Source: Tolypeutes matacus
Taxonomy: Eukaryota > Chordata > Mammalia > Cingulata > Chlamyphoridae
NCBI GenBank assembly: GCA_026826555.1
Contig: JAKSZT010053883.1
Coordinates: 31,725,282 to 31,789,281 of the forward strand
Direction: 5' to 3'
Length of the DNA: 64,000 nucleotides
How positions within the stretch are numbered: position 1 is the stretch's first letter; each line of letters opens with the position of its first letter. A model generated the notes under the pieces. The model was not told the origin of the DNA and did no database searches. It worked only from the letters and a program-made list of their open reading frames with translations. Below are positions 10,462 to 20,682 of this stretch, in pieces. A program made the translations under genes and the position numbers.

Positions 10462-10510
10462 ATTCTGTTTCAAAGTCGGTTTCCAGGGAACTCAATCTAA
10501 AATACCTCTT
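10462..10510 (+). mobile_element. ERV-L-type LTR, right part
   Basis: 'cggtttccagggaactcaat' corresponds to the LTR end 'ctgtttctagggaacttgac' seen at 8468-8490. This fragment completes the LTR begun at 9780. Confidence 0.5.
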
Positions 10511-10571
10511 AAATTATTCTTAGATTCTCCTTCCCTGGGCTCCCTCAGAACCATGCATATCCTACTGATAC

Positions 10572-11040
10572 TATGTTTTTCAGTTATCATTACTGTATAA
10601 CAAACCACTTCAAAACTCAGTGGCTTGAAATAACAATGCTTGATCTTTTTCTCATGATTTTATGGGTTGAATGAGCTCAACTGGGCAGTTTTGCTCCATT
10701 TGGTATAGCTGAGGTCCCTCATGTGGCTGCATTCAGCTGGGAGCTCAGCTGGGACTGGAATGTCCAAGATGGTCACTCATCCTCCATGGCCTCCCTCCAA
10801 GTGGCCTCTACGCATTCAGTAGTCTAGCTTGGGCTTCCTTACAGTATGGCAGCTGGGCTCCAAGAGGGAAGAAGGCTTGGGCTTAGAAGATTTAGAACCC
10901 CACTTCCTCTGCATTCTATTGATCAAAGCAAGGGGAGGGGAAATAGACTCCACCTCTTGGTAGGAGGAGCATCATTTGGTCTAGGGGCAGGAGAGGGTGG
11001 TTGATGACCATATTTGGAAATTGTCTATCATACCATGTAA
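10572..11040 (-). mobile_element. Old MaLR/ERV-L-type LTR
   Basis: 'attactgtataacaaaccac', 'aaaactcagtggcttgaaat', 'catgtggctgcattcagctg', 'gaaatagactccacctcttg' and a terminal 'gtctatcataccat' follow a known mammal-wide LTR layout, also present at 41648-42350. The subfamily name is uncertain. Confidence 0.5.
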
Positions 11041-12430
11041 CAGGCAGATGTTCCTTGAGGGCAGGGATTCAGAGTATATCCTTTGCCCCTAGTCCAGCCA
11101 CTTCCAGGAGCTATTAGAAAGCTTTGGTGACAGAGTGCTCTCTAGCCCCAATTTTTCTCATTCTGTGTTTGGTCCCTGATAGAGCCTGGGTAGAGGGTGG
11201 AAAGGCAGTAGAGCTAAGCCCCAGATTGTCAGCTGCCTCTATTGGGACATCTCTAATTTCCAAGGTAGCGGAACAAATGCTGTCTGGGAGTCTATTTCTG
11301 GGCACAGACTCTGCCCCCTGGGGACATATTCTTTTCAAAATGAGCCAACATGGTTGCACAGGGCCCCCAGAGTCAAACACAGGTTCAGTAATTAAAGCTT
11401 GCCTCTCCTCTCTTGTCATTGTACATTTAGAGCATGTGGAAGTCATTGGTCCTGTTTGTCAAATATTTCTGGCTCTGTACTTGCTGCACACATAGAAGGA
11501 TTGCACTTCTTGACCCTCTTGGGTTTGGGTGAAGCTTTATGGTTAATTCGGACCAATGAGTTGTGAGTGGAAGTGACTTGTGCCACATCTAAAGCAGAGC
11601 ATTTAATGTGTGTGAAACCTTCCAGAGCTCTCTTTCCCTCTGCCTTGGTGACTGGCAATGCTTGAAGATAGTGTCTGCTCCAGCATTTGGGTAAGAAGGC
11701 AGAGAGCAGAACCCCTAACCAAGCCATGTTGCAGTGGCATGACCTAGGCTATCCTGATGGGTATAAGGGTCCTGGCTTGAGATCAAGTTGAGCTCAGCTT
11801 AGCATTTAGGGAGATCTGGAGTGGGATGTGGGGAAGAGGGAAGAGAGGCTGGAGTAGATGTTGGTAGGAATCCTGAACACGGGCCAACTAACATAAACAA
11901 CTCATATTAATATGTGTTAGAGTTATAAAGGCTTAATATTAAAACTCAGTTCTAATAAATATTTCAGAAAAGTGGAAACACTTCAAAACATTAAAAATTC
12001 ATTTAAAAAACATTAAAAAAATTCCTACCTCCTATATGGACACTGCTTCTCCCCACCCCCTCAATCCCCTCATTCACTGCTAGGAATTTGAATAGTTATC
12101 TTAAAGGCAGAGTGATTTGAATGCCCAGACATTTGCATATGGGCTTTCCTTCTGTTGCTTTCTTTATTCTAGTTCAGTGGCTCTCTAACTTCAGTGTGCC
12201 TAAAAATTTCTGTTCATGGCTTTACAAACAAACCCATGTAGACTGTACATTCTGAGTGATTTAAGAGTTTTTCAAGGGTACTTTTTACTATATGCAATTT
12301 TTGTCTTGTGCCCAGTCTTCAAAATCTAACCTCTGGGTAAGATGAGATTCCATTGTTCAGAACCAAAAGAACTTTGCAGGTTTCATGAGACATTGAAAGC
12401 ATAAGATGTCAGCAGCAGCTGCTCTTAGCT
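11041..12430. other. Unique or unrecognised sequence
   Basis: A short L2-like tail may lie near 11045-11110 ('ccttgagggcagggattcag'). The rest is AT-rich from about 11880. The 123-codon (+) and 110-codon (-) open frames at 11114-11495 overlap on opposite strands and show no domain. Confidence 0.35.
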
Positions 12431-12666
12431 TATTATCCGCCCATCATCCAAGTCCTGTTGATTTTACACCCACGGTCTAAGCCTCCATCATCTCTTGCCT
12501 GGTTGACTGTGAAGGGCTCCTAACTTGTCTTTTTGCTTCTCCTCTTCCTACCTCCAATCCATTGCCCACACCACAGCCGGTGTGATCCTTTCCCAATGCT
12601 AGTCTTACTTCCCTTGCCTAAGTCCCTTCACTGGCTTCCCGTTGCTGTTACCAGGAAGATCAACAT
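12431..12666 (+). repeat. L2 LINE 3' region, left part
   Basis: 'gcctccatcatctcttgcct', 'cagccggtgtgatcctttcc' and 'cttcactggcttcccgttgc' are L2 landmarks. A DAS SINE interrupts the copy, which continues from 12796. Confidence 0.7.
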
Positions 12667-12681
12667 CTTTAATGTGTTCTT

Positions 12682-12780
12682 CTTTTTTTTTTTTTTTTAG
12701 GAGGTACCAGGAATTGAACTTGGGATCTGGACCTTATACATGCGAAGCAGATGCTCAACCACTAAGCTATGTGTGCCCCG
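12682..12780 (-). mobile_element. DAS-type SINE
   Basis: It opens with poly-T, then 'aggaggtaccaggaattgaa' and the inverse of a tRNA-like head ('gctcaaccactaagctatgt'). The imperfect duplication CTTTAATGTG(T/A)TCTT at 12667-12681 and 12781-12795 marks insertion into the L2. Confidence 0.85.
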
Positions 12781-12795
12781 CTTTAATGTGATCTT

Positions 12796-13265
12796 GGAGG
12801 CCCATAGGGTCTGTCTCTTGCCTTCCTCTCTAGCCCCATTTCACAGCAATCTCCCTCTCATCCTCTGTGATCTCTTCATGCTGGCCTTTCACTTTCATCA
12901 ATACTTTCACATCCCTTTCCCCCCATCACGGAGCCTTGGTTCCTGTTATACCATCTGCTTGGAATGTTCTTCCCCCACCCTCTCTTTTTGTCTCTTAACT
13001 CCTACTCATGCTTTAGATGTCAGTTCAAGTGTTATGTCCTTAGAGAAGCATTTAAGCCAGTATATTCTTTATTTGCTCCCATTGAATGGGCAGCCTTCCT
13101 TTAGAGTAGTTATGTCAGTTTGTAATTATAGACCAATTTGTTTCATTATCTGATGAACACTTGTTTCTTCCACTAAAATGTAAGCTCTAGGAGAGCAGGG
13201 GCCATGGCTTCCTTGTATTCCCAGCACATGTCATATATATTTGCTGCGTGAATGATTGAATAGTA
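12796..13265 (+). repeat. L2 LINE 3' region, right part
   Basis: Continues the split L2: 'tctgcttggaatgttcttcc', 'atgtcagttcaagtgttatg', 'ctaggagagcaggggccatg', ending 'ttgctgcgtgaatgattgaa'. The open frame 12740-13153 spans the SINE/L2 junction and is not a gene. Confidence 0.7.
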
Positions 13266-13269
13266 TTGA

Positions 13270-13728
13270 CAGTGGTTCAGTGGAAGCAATAGAGGCTGTG
13301 GCATTGATATCAGCAAGGGAATATACACTTCTGTCTTTTTTGAGCTATTGTTTTTTCTCATTCTTAGCTCTGGCCTGTATGGCCTGGGATATAGGAATTT
13401 CATCCAGAGACAAAAATCCAGAATCCAAACTCTGGGTATAGAGTTCTTTCTGAGACACCACACTACTTCTCCTGACCTGAACTCTGACAAAACAGGAGAC
13501 CTCAGGAGAGGTCTCCAATGTGGGTAATTTGTGGGGTGGAGATAGCACAGTAGCATCTTTTACAAACAGTCCTCCTTATATTCCTTGTTTTTTCCTCTTA
13601 CTCTTCTCCTCTCCTCTTCCTTTTTGTCTTTTTCTTCCTCCTTCTCTTCCTTTCCTTTTCCTTCTCCTTTAATTAAAAAATCTTTTATTTGGAATAGGTG
13701 AGCATGGGTGAGAATTTTTGAAATGTTG
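13270..13728. other. Unrecognised sequence with a CT-rich stretch
   Basis: The stretch 13590-13670 is strongly CT-rich (CTTCCTCCTTCTCTTCC). No gene or repeat family was recognised. Confidence 0.4.
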
Positions 13729-14308
13729 ATGTATTAGTCAGGGTTCTCCAGGGAAACAGAACAAACTTGGAGTCAGTGCTAATATGCTGCTGGGATGTCT
13801 CCATGAAGCTTGGATATGATAGTGGCCTGTAGGAAACTGTGTGGAGATGCTGGAATTGTTTTGGTAGAGTATTGAGGAAAGCAGCCAAAAGACTTAGGAG
13901 ATATCTGTAAATAGTATGAGATTTTATAAGAGTCTCTCACGTGACCATGGGGATGCACAAGTCAAGGTTCCGCAGGCAGGCTGCAAACCAGGGGCTCCGA
14001 TGAAAGTCCTATGAAGGTCCTTGATGAGTTTCCAGGAGATGTTGGCTGTCCAAAGATGAGCTGGGAAATTCTCTTTGAATGCTGAAATCACTTCTCCTTT
14101 TAAGGCATTCAACTGATTGAATAAAACATCACTCATTGCTGATGGCAATCTTCCTGGTTGATGTAGATGTAATCAGCTATGCTGAAAACTCACTGGTGAC
14201 TAAAGTCCATAAATGTCCTTGTACTACAATTAGCCCAGTGCTTGCTTGACCAAACCACTGGGCACAATTACCTGGCTGAGTTGACACATTAGCCTAACCA
14301 TCACAGTT
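13729..14308 (-). mobile_element. ERV-L-family LTR carrying a 133-bp foreign segment
   Basis: The ends read 'gtattagtcagggttctcca' and 'agttgacacattagcctaac'...'catcaca'. This is the layout of ERV-L (MLT2-like) LTRs in reverse orientation. After 'acagaaca' the LTR is interrupted by 13765-13897, then resumes with 'ggagatatctgtaaatagta'. The inserted piece is a near-perfect copy of 15078-15210. Confidence 0.65.
13765..13897 (+). repeat. 133-bp duplicate, copy A (inside LTR)
   Basis: Aligned by eye to 15078-15210 it is 133 bp against 133 bp, with no gaps and one mismatch (CCAAAAGAC versus CCAAAGGAC). Copy B sits in continuous gag-like sequence. Copy A interrupts an LTR, so A is probably the derived copy. 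Confidence 0.9.
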
Positions 14309-14625
14309 GATGAATGAATGAAAAGAAACTTGACCAAGTTCAGCCTAGCCCAACCTGCGGGGCCACTGAAGGTCGATACATGGTATTAGTTAAGGCTGAA
14401 TAGGTCAGACTTTAGGAAATGTATTAATGTTGGATTATTGTATAATTGTCTTATTGGGGCTGTAGGGCCAAATCACACCACTGGGTGCGAGATATCTCTT
14501 GGACAGAAATGACATTCCCAGTTTCAGTCATCTTAGGAGGAAGTTCATCCTGGAGCAGAAAACTCTTTCTAGAGTGTTGGGTCAGTTTGTCCTGGATTTT
14601 AAGTCAGGGAAGTAATTAAAACATT
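14309..14625. other. Unrecognised sequence between LTR relics
   Basis: No repeat or open frame was recognised. It may belong to the flanking retroviral relic. Confidence 0.35.
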
Positions 14626-14920
14626 GTATTAGTTAAGGTAAGTCTAGCTGCTATAGCAGATAAACACTTAACATCTCAGTATCTTAATAGAACAAGAGTT
14701 TATTTCTTGTTTCCAAAACAGATGTTCCTGGTCAGTGGTGGCTTTCTTCCAAGTGATATTTAAGGACTCAGGCTTCTTTCATCTTGTGTCCCCCAAGGTC
14801 ACCATAGAAGCACAAAAACTAACTGGGGTCAGGTCTCAGCATAGGTTGAACAGGGAAGTACAGACCCTGCTCCAGGCGGAAATAATTCTTCACCAAAAGA
14901 GCTGCATGAACTGCTAATAC
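14626..14920 (-). mobile_element. Old LTR-like relic
   Basis: 'tgtattagttaaggtaagtc', 'gctgctatagcagataaaca', 'agtttatttcttgtttcc' and 'aggcttctttcatcttgtgt' resemble a mammal-wide LTR layout in reverse orientation. The family is uncertain. Confidence 0.4.
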
Positions 14921-15069
14921 GGGCCAGAAGAAACTAGGGGGATACATGTGGAAGTGAATCCTGAAGGTTTTGAACTGGGGTGGGAGTGGGTGGGAGGGAA
15001 TAAAAGTCTAGGTAAGGGAGTGTTTATTAATATAGGAATACTTTCATGGGGCTCAGAATTTAGTGTATG

Positions 15070-15555
15070 ACAAGAACACTTGGAGTCAGTGCTAATATGC
15101 TGCTGGGATGTCTCCATGAAGCTTGGATATGATAGTGGCCTGTAGGAAACTGTGTGGAGATGCTGGAATTGTTTTGGTAGAGTATTGAGGAAAGCAGCCA
15201 AAGGACTTAGAGATGGGGTATAAGACTGTGAGACCATCTGACTATATTCTTGAGGAACGCATTAGCCAGGGGTATATAGCATCATCGAGGAGCTCAGTGG
15301 TGGCTATCTTCTGTAGGCAAGAGTTGGCAGTATGGGAAACTGCCATGGAATGGGGCTCTCTAGAGACAGTAGAGATGATAGGTTTTAGAATAGCAGAGGC
15401 CATATGACAGCAGGTAATCATTAGAGGACAGGTGGGTTAGCTTACCATGGATAGCAGCAAAGCTGGAGTGGAAACTAGAGGACCTTGACATAAAGAGAAT
15501 TGTGCTAATACCTAATGGACTATATTGCTAGAAGCTAGGTTTGTGGGCAGCCAAC
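15070..15555 (+). mobile_element. ERV-L-type relic: gag-like part
   Basis: The longest frame (15213-15407, 64 codons) reads through TVRPSDYILEERI and FCRQELAVWETAM-like stretches that look like retroviral gag rather than host protein. Stops and frameshifts lie on both sides. A DAS SINE cuts it at 15570, and the internal region continues at 15770. It is an old, defective endogenous copy. Confidence 0.5.
15078..15210 (+). repeat. 133-bp duplicate, copy B (within gag-like region)
   Basis: Partner of 13765-13897, 132 of 133 bases identical. It joins smoothly to the downstream gag-like frame at 15213-15407, so this is probably the source copy. Confidence 0.9.
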
Positions 15556-15569
15556 AAGAGTATTACTTG

Positions 15570-15755
15570 GGAAGCGGCTGTGGCTCAATCCGTAGGGCTC
15601 CCGTTTACCATATGGGAGGCCCCGGGTTTGGTTCCCGAGGCCTCCTGGTGAAGGCAAGCCTGCCCGCACGGCGTGGTTAGCTGACCCAGCGAGCACAAGC
15701 AGCAAGGGGGGGATGAATGAATAAATAAATAAAATCTTTAAAAAAAAAAAAAAAA
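15570..15755 (+). mobile_element. DAS-type SINE, full length
   Basis: The head is GGAAGCGGCTGTGGCTCAA (box-A-like), followed by GGTTTGGTTCCC (box-B-like), a body GCACGGCGTGGTTAGCTGAC, and a tail of GAATAAATAAATAAAATC plus poly-A. The perfect 14-bp duplication AAGAGTATTACTTG lies at 15556-15569 and 15756-15769. It is one of the best-preserved copies here. Confidence 0.93.
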
Positions 15756-15769
15756 AAGAGTATTACTTG

Positions 15770-17656
15770 ACTTAGGAACTAAAAAATACCAAGAGTGGAT
15801 GAGCAGAAGGCTTATGTCAGCCTATACAATGGAAAAACATGAATTTTCACCCATTTTCCAGGTCTCAGGCATTTTTCAAATCATTCTTTGAAGGGGAGGT
15901 CTAGTCTCTTTATGGAGGGACTCTACAATCCCACTTCAAGTATGTACAATAAATATTTCCCCAATATTTTTCCAAATGGATCTATGGCTATTGATTAGAT
16001 TAACTGTACATTGGGGAAAGGGAGAATATGAAGATCTTTTGAGAGCTGTTTGATATAGGATTTGAGCTGACACTGATATCAGGGAACCCAAATATTTCAA
16101 TGGCTCCCGTATTAGAGTTGGGGCATATTGAGGCCAGGTGATAAGGGAATTTTAGTTTCACTCTGTCTCATAGTTGGTCCAATGGACAGACAACACTAGC
16201 TCTTTGTTCATTTTACTAGTTTTTGAATGTATAGTTGGAATGGATATTCTTAGTATTTGCCAGAACCTTCACAAATGGTAAGAAGCCCAAGAGGAGGACT
16301 TTAAAGATACTTGTCAACTCCCTGGCCGAGATATTAAATCAGAAGCAATTCCATGTCTTAGGATATGTAAAAATTAGTGCCACTATAAACACTTAAAGGA
16401 TTCAGGGGTTGAGCTTCCCTATCACATTCCTTTTCAGTTCATTGTTATGGCCACTGAAAAATCCAGATGGATCATGGATGATGACTGTGGACTACCACAA
16501 GTGACAGCCTGAATGGTAGCTGCTGTGCTAGATGCAGTGTCTTTACTGGAACAGATCAATATAGCCTCCAGCATTTGATATGCAGCATTTGATCTTTTCA
16601 ATCCACCACAGGAGAAAGGATTAGAAGCAGTTTGTATTCACGCAGAAAAGACTGCAATATATTTTCACTATCTTGCCCCAAGGCTATGTTGATTCTCTTG
16701 CTTTCTGTCACAATTTAGTCTGAAGGGACCTTGATTGTCTTGACATTCTAAAAACATCAGGCTGGTCCACTATATTGATAATATCATACTTATAGAACCC
16801 AATGGATGGGAAATTGCACATACTCTGGATGCCCTAGTAAGAGATAGGAATGTCAGAAAGTAGGAAATAAACCCTACAAAGATTCAGGGTTTGACACATT
16901 GGTGAAGCTTTCAGGGATATTGTTCCTTGAACCTCCTACCACTAAGAAAGAGGCACAGTGCTTGGTGGACATCTTTGGACTTTCGAAATCGTGTTCTAAC
17001 CCATTTGTAGTTTTGACTCAGAAGGTTGCCAGTTTTGGGTGGGTCCCAGATAAAAAAAAGGTTCAGCAGCAGGTCCAGACTGCAGTGTAACCTGCCCTAC
17101 TGCTTGGGCCATATGACCTGGCAAATCTAAAGCTACTGGAGGTATCTATGATAGAGTTTGGCAAGCCCCAATAGAGGAATCACAGGGAAAACCTATAGAG
17201 TTCTGGAACAAAGCTATGCCTTCTGCAGTAGAGAACTACTCAATACTTGAAAATCAGCTCCTGGAGTGTTACTGGACCCTAGCAGACACCAAGCCTCTGA
17301 CCATGGATCATCAGGTGACTATATGGTTGGAGCTGCCCATCATGAGCTGTATGTTATCAGATGTACTGAGTCATAAAGTTGGGTAGATGCATTAGCAGTC
17401 TATTTTGCGATGAAGATGGTATATTTGAATCAAATCTGAAAAGGTTCAGAGGACATAAGTATATAAAAGGTAGCTTAGTTTACCATGTCATCTACCTTTG
17501 TTGAATCAATGCCTTGCTCTCAGCTCACATCTATAATCTTTTTAGGAGTTTCCTATGACCAGCTGATGGAGGAGGGAAAATCCTGAATTGGTTGACAAAT
17601 GGGTCAGCTTATTATGTTGGTAGTCTTAAAGAACAGTGTTGAGAGGACATTCTCCA
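15770..17656 (+). mobile_element. ERV-L-type relic: protease and reverse transcriptase part
   Basis: Shows, in order, a decayed protease-like region (near 16060-16180), an RT region (about 16440-17090) and the connection toward RNase H (to 17656). The RT catalytic box reads YIDN at 16771-16782, so the second catalytic aspartate is replaced. In-frame stops and frame changes interrupt all parts (for example the stop ending the 16899-17090 frame). No env-like segment was recognised. It is an ancient defective provirus relic with no intact frame. Confidence 0.75.
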
Positions 17657-17666
17657 CCAGGTAGAG

Positions 17667-17861
17667 CTTTTTGTCTAAATTTAAGATTTATTTTATTTAT
17701 TTATTTTTCTCCACCCTCCCACCCCTGTTGTTTGCACATGCTATCTGTTCTCTGTGTCTGTTTCTTGTGTGCTCATCTTCTTTTTAGGAGGTACCAGGAA
17801 CTGAACCTGAGACCTCCCATGTGGGAGGGAGTTACCCAATGGTTTGAGCCACCTCCGCTCT
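17667..17861 (-). mobile_element. DAS-type SINE in the ERV relic
   Basis: AT-rich tail 'tttattttatttatttattt', body 'ctgttctctgtgtctgtttc', head in reverse 'gagccacctccgctct'. The 10-bp duplication CCAGGTAGAG lies at 17657-17666 and 17862-17871. The copy splits the RNase H-like region. Confidence 0.9.
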
Positions 17862-17871
17862 CCAGGTAGAG

Positions 17872-19110
17872 TATTGAGCTGTATGGTTGGCCATCAACTT
17901 TTTATGGAGGGAAAAGTGGTCTGAGGTGAGCATATATGCAGACTGTTGGGCAGTGGTGAATTGCTTGACTATTTGGTCAGGAACCTGGAAGGAACAAGAC
18001 TGTATGATCAGAAACAAGGTATCAGGGGAAGAAGGTTGTGATGGCCTTATGGAGATGGACACAAAATTGCATATTTTTGTGTTTCACATTAATGCTTACC
18101 AGAGAGCACCCAGTGTAGAAAAGGCCTTAAACAACTAGAGGACAAGAAGACTGACCCATTGCATTTCATATAGCTTCTGTTCTTAACCATCCCATTCGTG
18201 AACAATGGGCCCATGAAAAAAGAAGCATGGTGACAAAGATGGAGGCTACGCAGAGGTCGAACAGCATAGGTGCCCTCTCACCAAGGCTGCTCTAGCTAGT
18301 GCTGCTGCTGAATGTATGATCTGTCAGAAGCAGAGAACAACACTGAGCCCTCAGTATAACACTGATACTTGTGGAGAATGACCAGCCACTTGGTGGCAAG
18401 TGCTTCTGGAAGGGGCAGTAATTTGTTCTTACTGAGATCAACAAATATTCTGGATATAAGTTTGTCTTCCCTGCCTGTAGTGCCCATTCTGGCATCACTA
18501 TCCAAGGGCTTACAGTGTTTGGTTTACTGTCATGAGATCTCACATAACATCATCTCAGATCAAAGACCTACTTTATATCTAGAAAAGGATATGTGACAAT
18601 GGGTACATGGCATTGAGATTCAATGGTTCTACTATATATATATATTACCTAGAAGCTGCTGGCTTAACAGAATCCTGTAATGGCCCCTTAATAGACTAGC
18701 TAAAGAATGGTGCTTTGGGATTCTGTCCTCCAGCATGCAGCATACACATTATACTGATGGCTATTAATGGTATTATGTCTACAAGAGCTGGACTATGTGG
18801 CCCTGGGATGATCACCAAGGGGTGAAAGTAGGATTGGCCCCTCTTACCATCACTTCCAGGTGCCAACTTGGGAAATTTGTGCTTCCTGTCCTAGAATCTT
18901 AAGGCTCCATGGGATTAGAGATTCTGATCCCTAGGGGTAGGGCACTTCCACCTGATAAAACAGTAAGGATTCCATTGACCTTAAAGTTAAGATTCCTATC
19001 TAGTTGCTTTGGGTTCTTTGTGCCAGTAGACCATCATACAAAGAAAGGGGTTAGGGGTGCTGCTACATAATGAAGACAATGAGGAATATGTCTAGGAATT
19101 TTCTACCTTT
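17872..19110 (+). mobile_element. ERV-L-type relic: RNase H, integrase and possible dUTPase-like tail
   Basis: The frame 17887-18138 has an RNase H-like stretch (YADCWAVVNCL, SGTWKEQD) and a following segment ending in HINAYQRAPS, which resembles the end of RNase H. Integrase-like sequence follows to about 18830, broken by several stops. Residues such as LPPDKTVRIPLTLKL near 18945-18990 recall the dUTPase found downstream of integrase in ERV-L, but the match is weak. Copy-wide stops make it non-functional. Confidence 0.65.
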
Positions 19111-19199
19111 CCTATGAGTTTTACCCATTCCCCCCTTTACTTGTGCTCCTTGTAATTATCTCCTATGCCCAAATCTTTGCCTGCTTTTGGGGAATGCAC

Positions 19200-19281
19200 A
19201 GTAAGACAGTAAGGAATTTACATTTTATCCTATGTGCAGTGGAATCCATTGAAGGGTTTTAAGCAAGAAAGGTACATGATC
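19200..19281 (-). repeat. L2 LINE relic, left part
   Basis: 'tgcagtggaatccattgaag', 'ggttttaagcaagaaaggta', 'catgatcagatct' is antisense L2. The SINE cluster splits it; it continues from 19858. Confidence 0.7.
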
Positions 19282-19294
19282 AGATCTGCATTTA

Positions 19295-19485
19295 TTTATT
19301 TATTTATTTATTTATTTTTTAAAGATTTTATTTATTTATTCATTTATCCCCCCCTTGCTGCTTGTGCTCGCTGGGTCAGCTAACCACGCCGTGCGGGCGG
19401 GCTTGCCTTCACCAGGAGGCCCCAGGAACCGAACCCGGGGCCTCCCATATGGTAAACGGGAGCCCTTTTACCACAGCTGCTTCCC
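19295..19485 (-). mobile_element. DAS-type SINE, cluster unit A
   Basis: TTTA-rich tail, 'gcttgtgctcgctgggtcag', 'aggaaccgaacccggggcct' and a reverse head 'ccacagctgcttccc'. The TGCATTTATTTATTA word repeats after it at 19486-19500. It is the same subtype as the copies at 15570, 21166 and 36981. Confidence 0.88.
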
Positions 19486-19499
19486 TGCATTTATTTATT

Positions 19500-19685
19500 A
19501 AAAAGATTTATTTTATTTATTTATCCCCACCCCTCTCATTGTTTGCAGTTGCTGGCTCTTCTCTGTGTCTATTTGCTGTGTATTCTCATGTCTGCTCATA
19601 TTCTTTTTAGGAAGCACTGGAAACCAAACCCAGGACCTACCGTGTGGAAGAGAGGCACTCAATCACCTGAGCCACCTTAGCTCTC
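19500..19685 (-). mobile_element. DAS-type SINE, cluster unit B
   Basis: Tail 'aaaaagatttattttattta', body 'tctgtgtctatttgctgtgt', head in reverse 'gagccaccttagctct'. It is a different subtype from unit A. Confidence 0.85.
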
Positions 19686-19844
19686 TTGGTTTGTTGTGTC
19701 TCTCATTGTCTTTCCTCTTTGTGTCTCTTTTGTTGCATCATCTTGTTGAGTCAGGTCACCTTCTCCAGGAGGCACCGGAAACCGAACCCGGGACCTCCCA
19801 TGTAGTAGGCGGGAGCCCACTCGCTTGAGCCGCATCCACTTCCC
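19686..19844 (-). mobile_element. DAS-type SINE, cluster unit C
   Basis: 'ggcaccggaaaccgaacccg' and the reverse head 'gagccgcatccacttccc'. The outer duplication AGAT(C/T)TGCATTTA lies at 19282-19294 and 19845-19857 and brackets all three units. Confidence 0.85.
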
Positions 19845-19857
19845 AGATTTGCATTTA

Positions 19858-20030
19858 AAAAAGATAAATCTGGTTGCTGTGTGGAGAATGGATCGAAGGG
19901 GACCAGAGTAGATTTAGGGAGTCTAGTTAGGAAGCAAGTACGATAGTCCAGACAAGAGATGGTGGTGGTAGAGATGGAGAAAAGAGTAGATGGAATAAAG
20001 ATGTTTAGGCAACAGAATCAATAAGACATG
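19858..20030 (-). repeat. L2 LINE relic, right part
   Basis: 'ctggttgctgtgtggagaat', 'gatagtccagacaagagatg' and 'ggtggtggtagagatggaga' continue the antisense L2 cut at 19281. Confidence 0.7.
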
Positions 20031-20569
20031 AGTTCCCTTCATCCATTTCAGATCAATTTGTTCAGGGCTTTGTCTGAGTCCATGCACTCAAGCTCATATG
20101 TGCACTCATTGCCCCCTCAAAACCAGAGAGTGAGTGGTTCTAGGACAAGCCTTGTCTAGCTCTCTTGCTGAAAAACTATCTTCTGGTGGGAAAGAGCTAT
20201 ATGTGTGAATCAAAGAGCTTTATCACTGAATGGTAAAGCTTAAGTAACCCCAGGGTGGTATCTTTCCAGCTTAGCTTAACAGAGAGTGACAACTCTCCTC
20301 ACTTCAGCAGGGTGAACAATTCAAATTCCAGTTCTATTTGAGCATTGGAAATGCCACTCAGAGTGGCACCTCCACAAAACTCTTGGGCTCCAAGGCTGTG
20401 GTGTTCAGCTTATTATCTCTGCAAGACTTATTAGTGGGAACATGGTTGTGACCCTGAGGATTCCCAGAAATACTTGGTAGGGGAGGTGCAGGGAAGGAGA
20501 GTAGAAGATAACCCCTCAAAAGACTGGATTTCCTGCCATCAGTCAGCTGGGGGCTCAAAGTTATCAAAG
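20031..20569. other. Unique sequence, nothing recognised
   Basis: No repeat family, RNA or exon was recognised. Confidence 0.4.
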
Positions 20570-20578
20570 CAGTGTGAC

Positions 20579-20673
20579 TGGAAGTAGATGTAGCTCAGTT
20601 GGTTGAGCACCTGCTTCCCATGCATAAGGTCCCAGGTTCAATACCAGGTACCTCCTTAAAAAAAATAAAAAGA
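20579..20673 (+). mobile_element. DAS-type SINE, short form
   Basis: 'ggaagtagatgtagctcagt', 'tggttgagcacctgcttccc' and 'cccaggttcaataccaggta', then an A-rich tail. The duplication CAGTGTGAC lies at 20570-20578 and 20674-20682. The tRNA-like head is intact (box A TAGCTCAGTTGG). Confidence 0.9.
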
Positions 20674-20682
20674 CAGTGTGAC

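Noticed and set aside
15570..15640. tRNA-like box A and box B motifs
   Set aside because: They belong to the tRNA-derived head of DAS SINEs. The clover-leaf is not complete and the body continues into SINE sequence.
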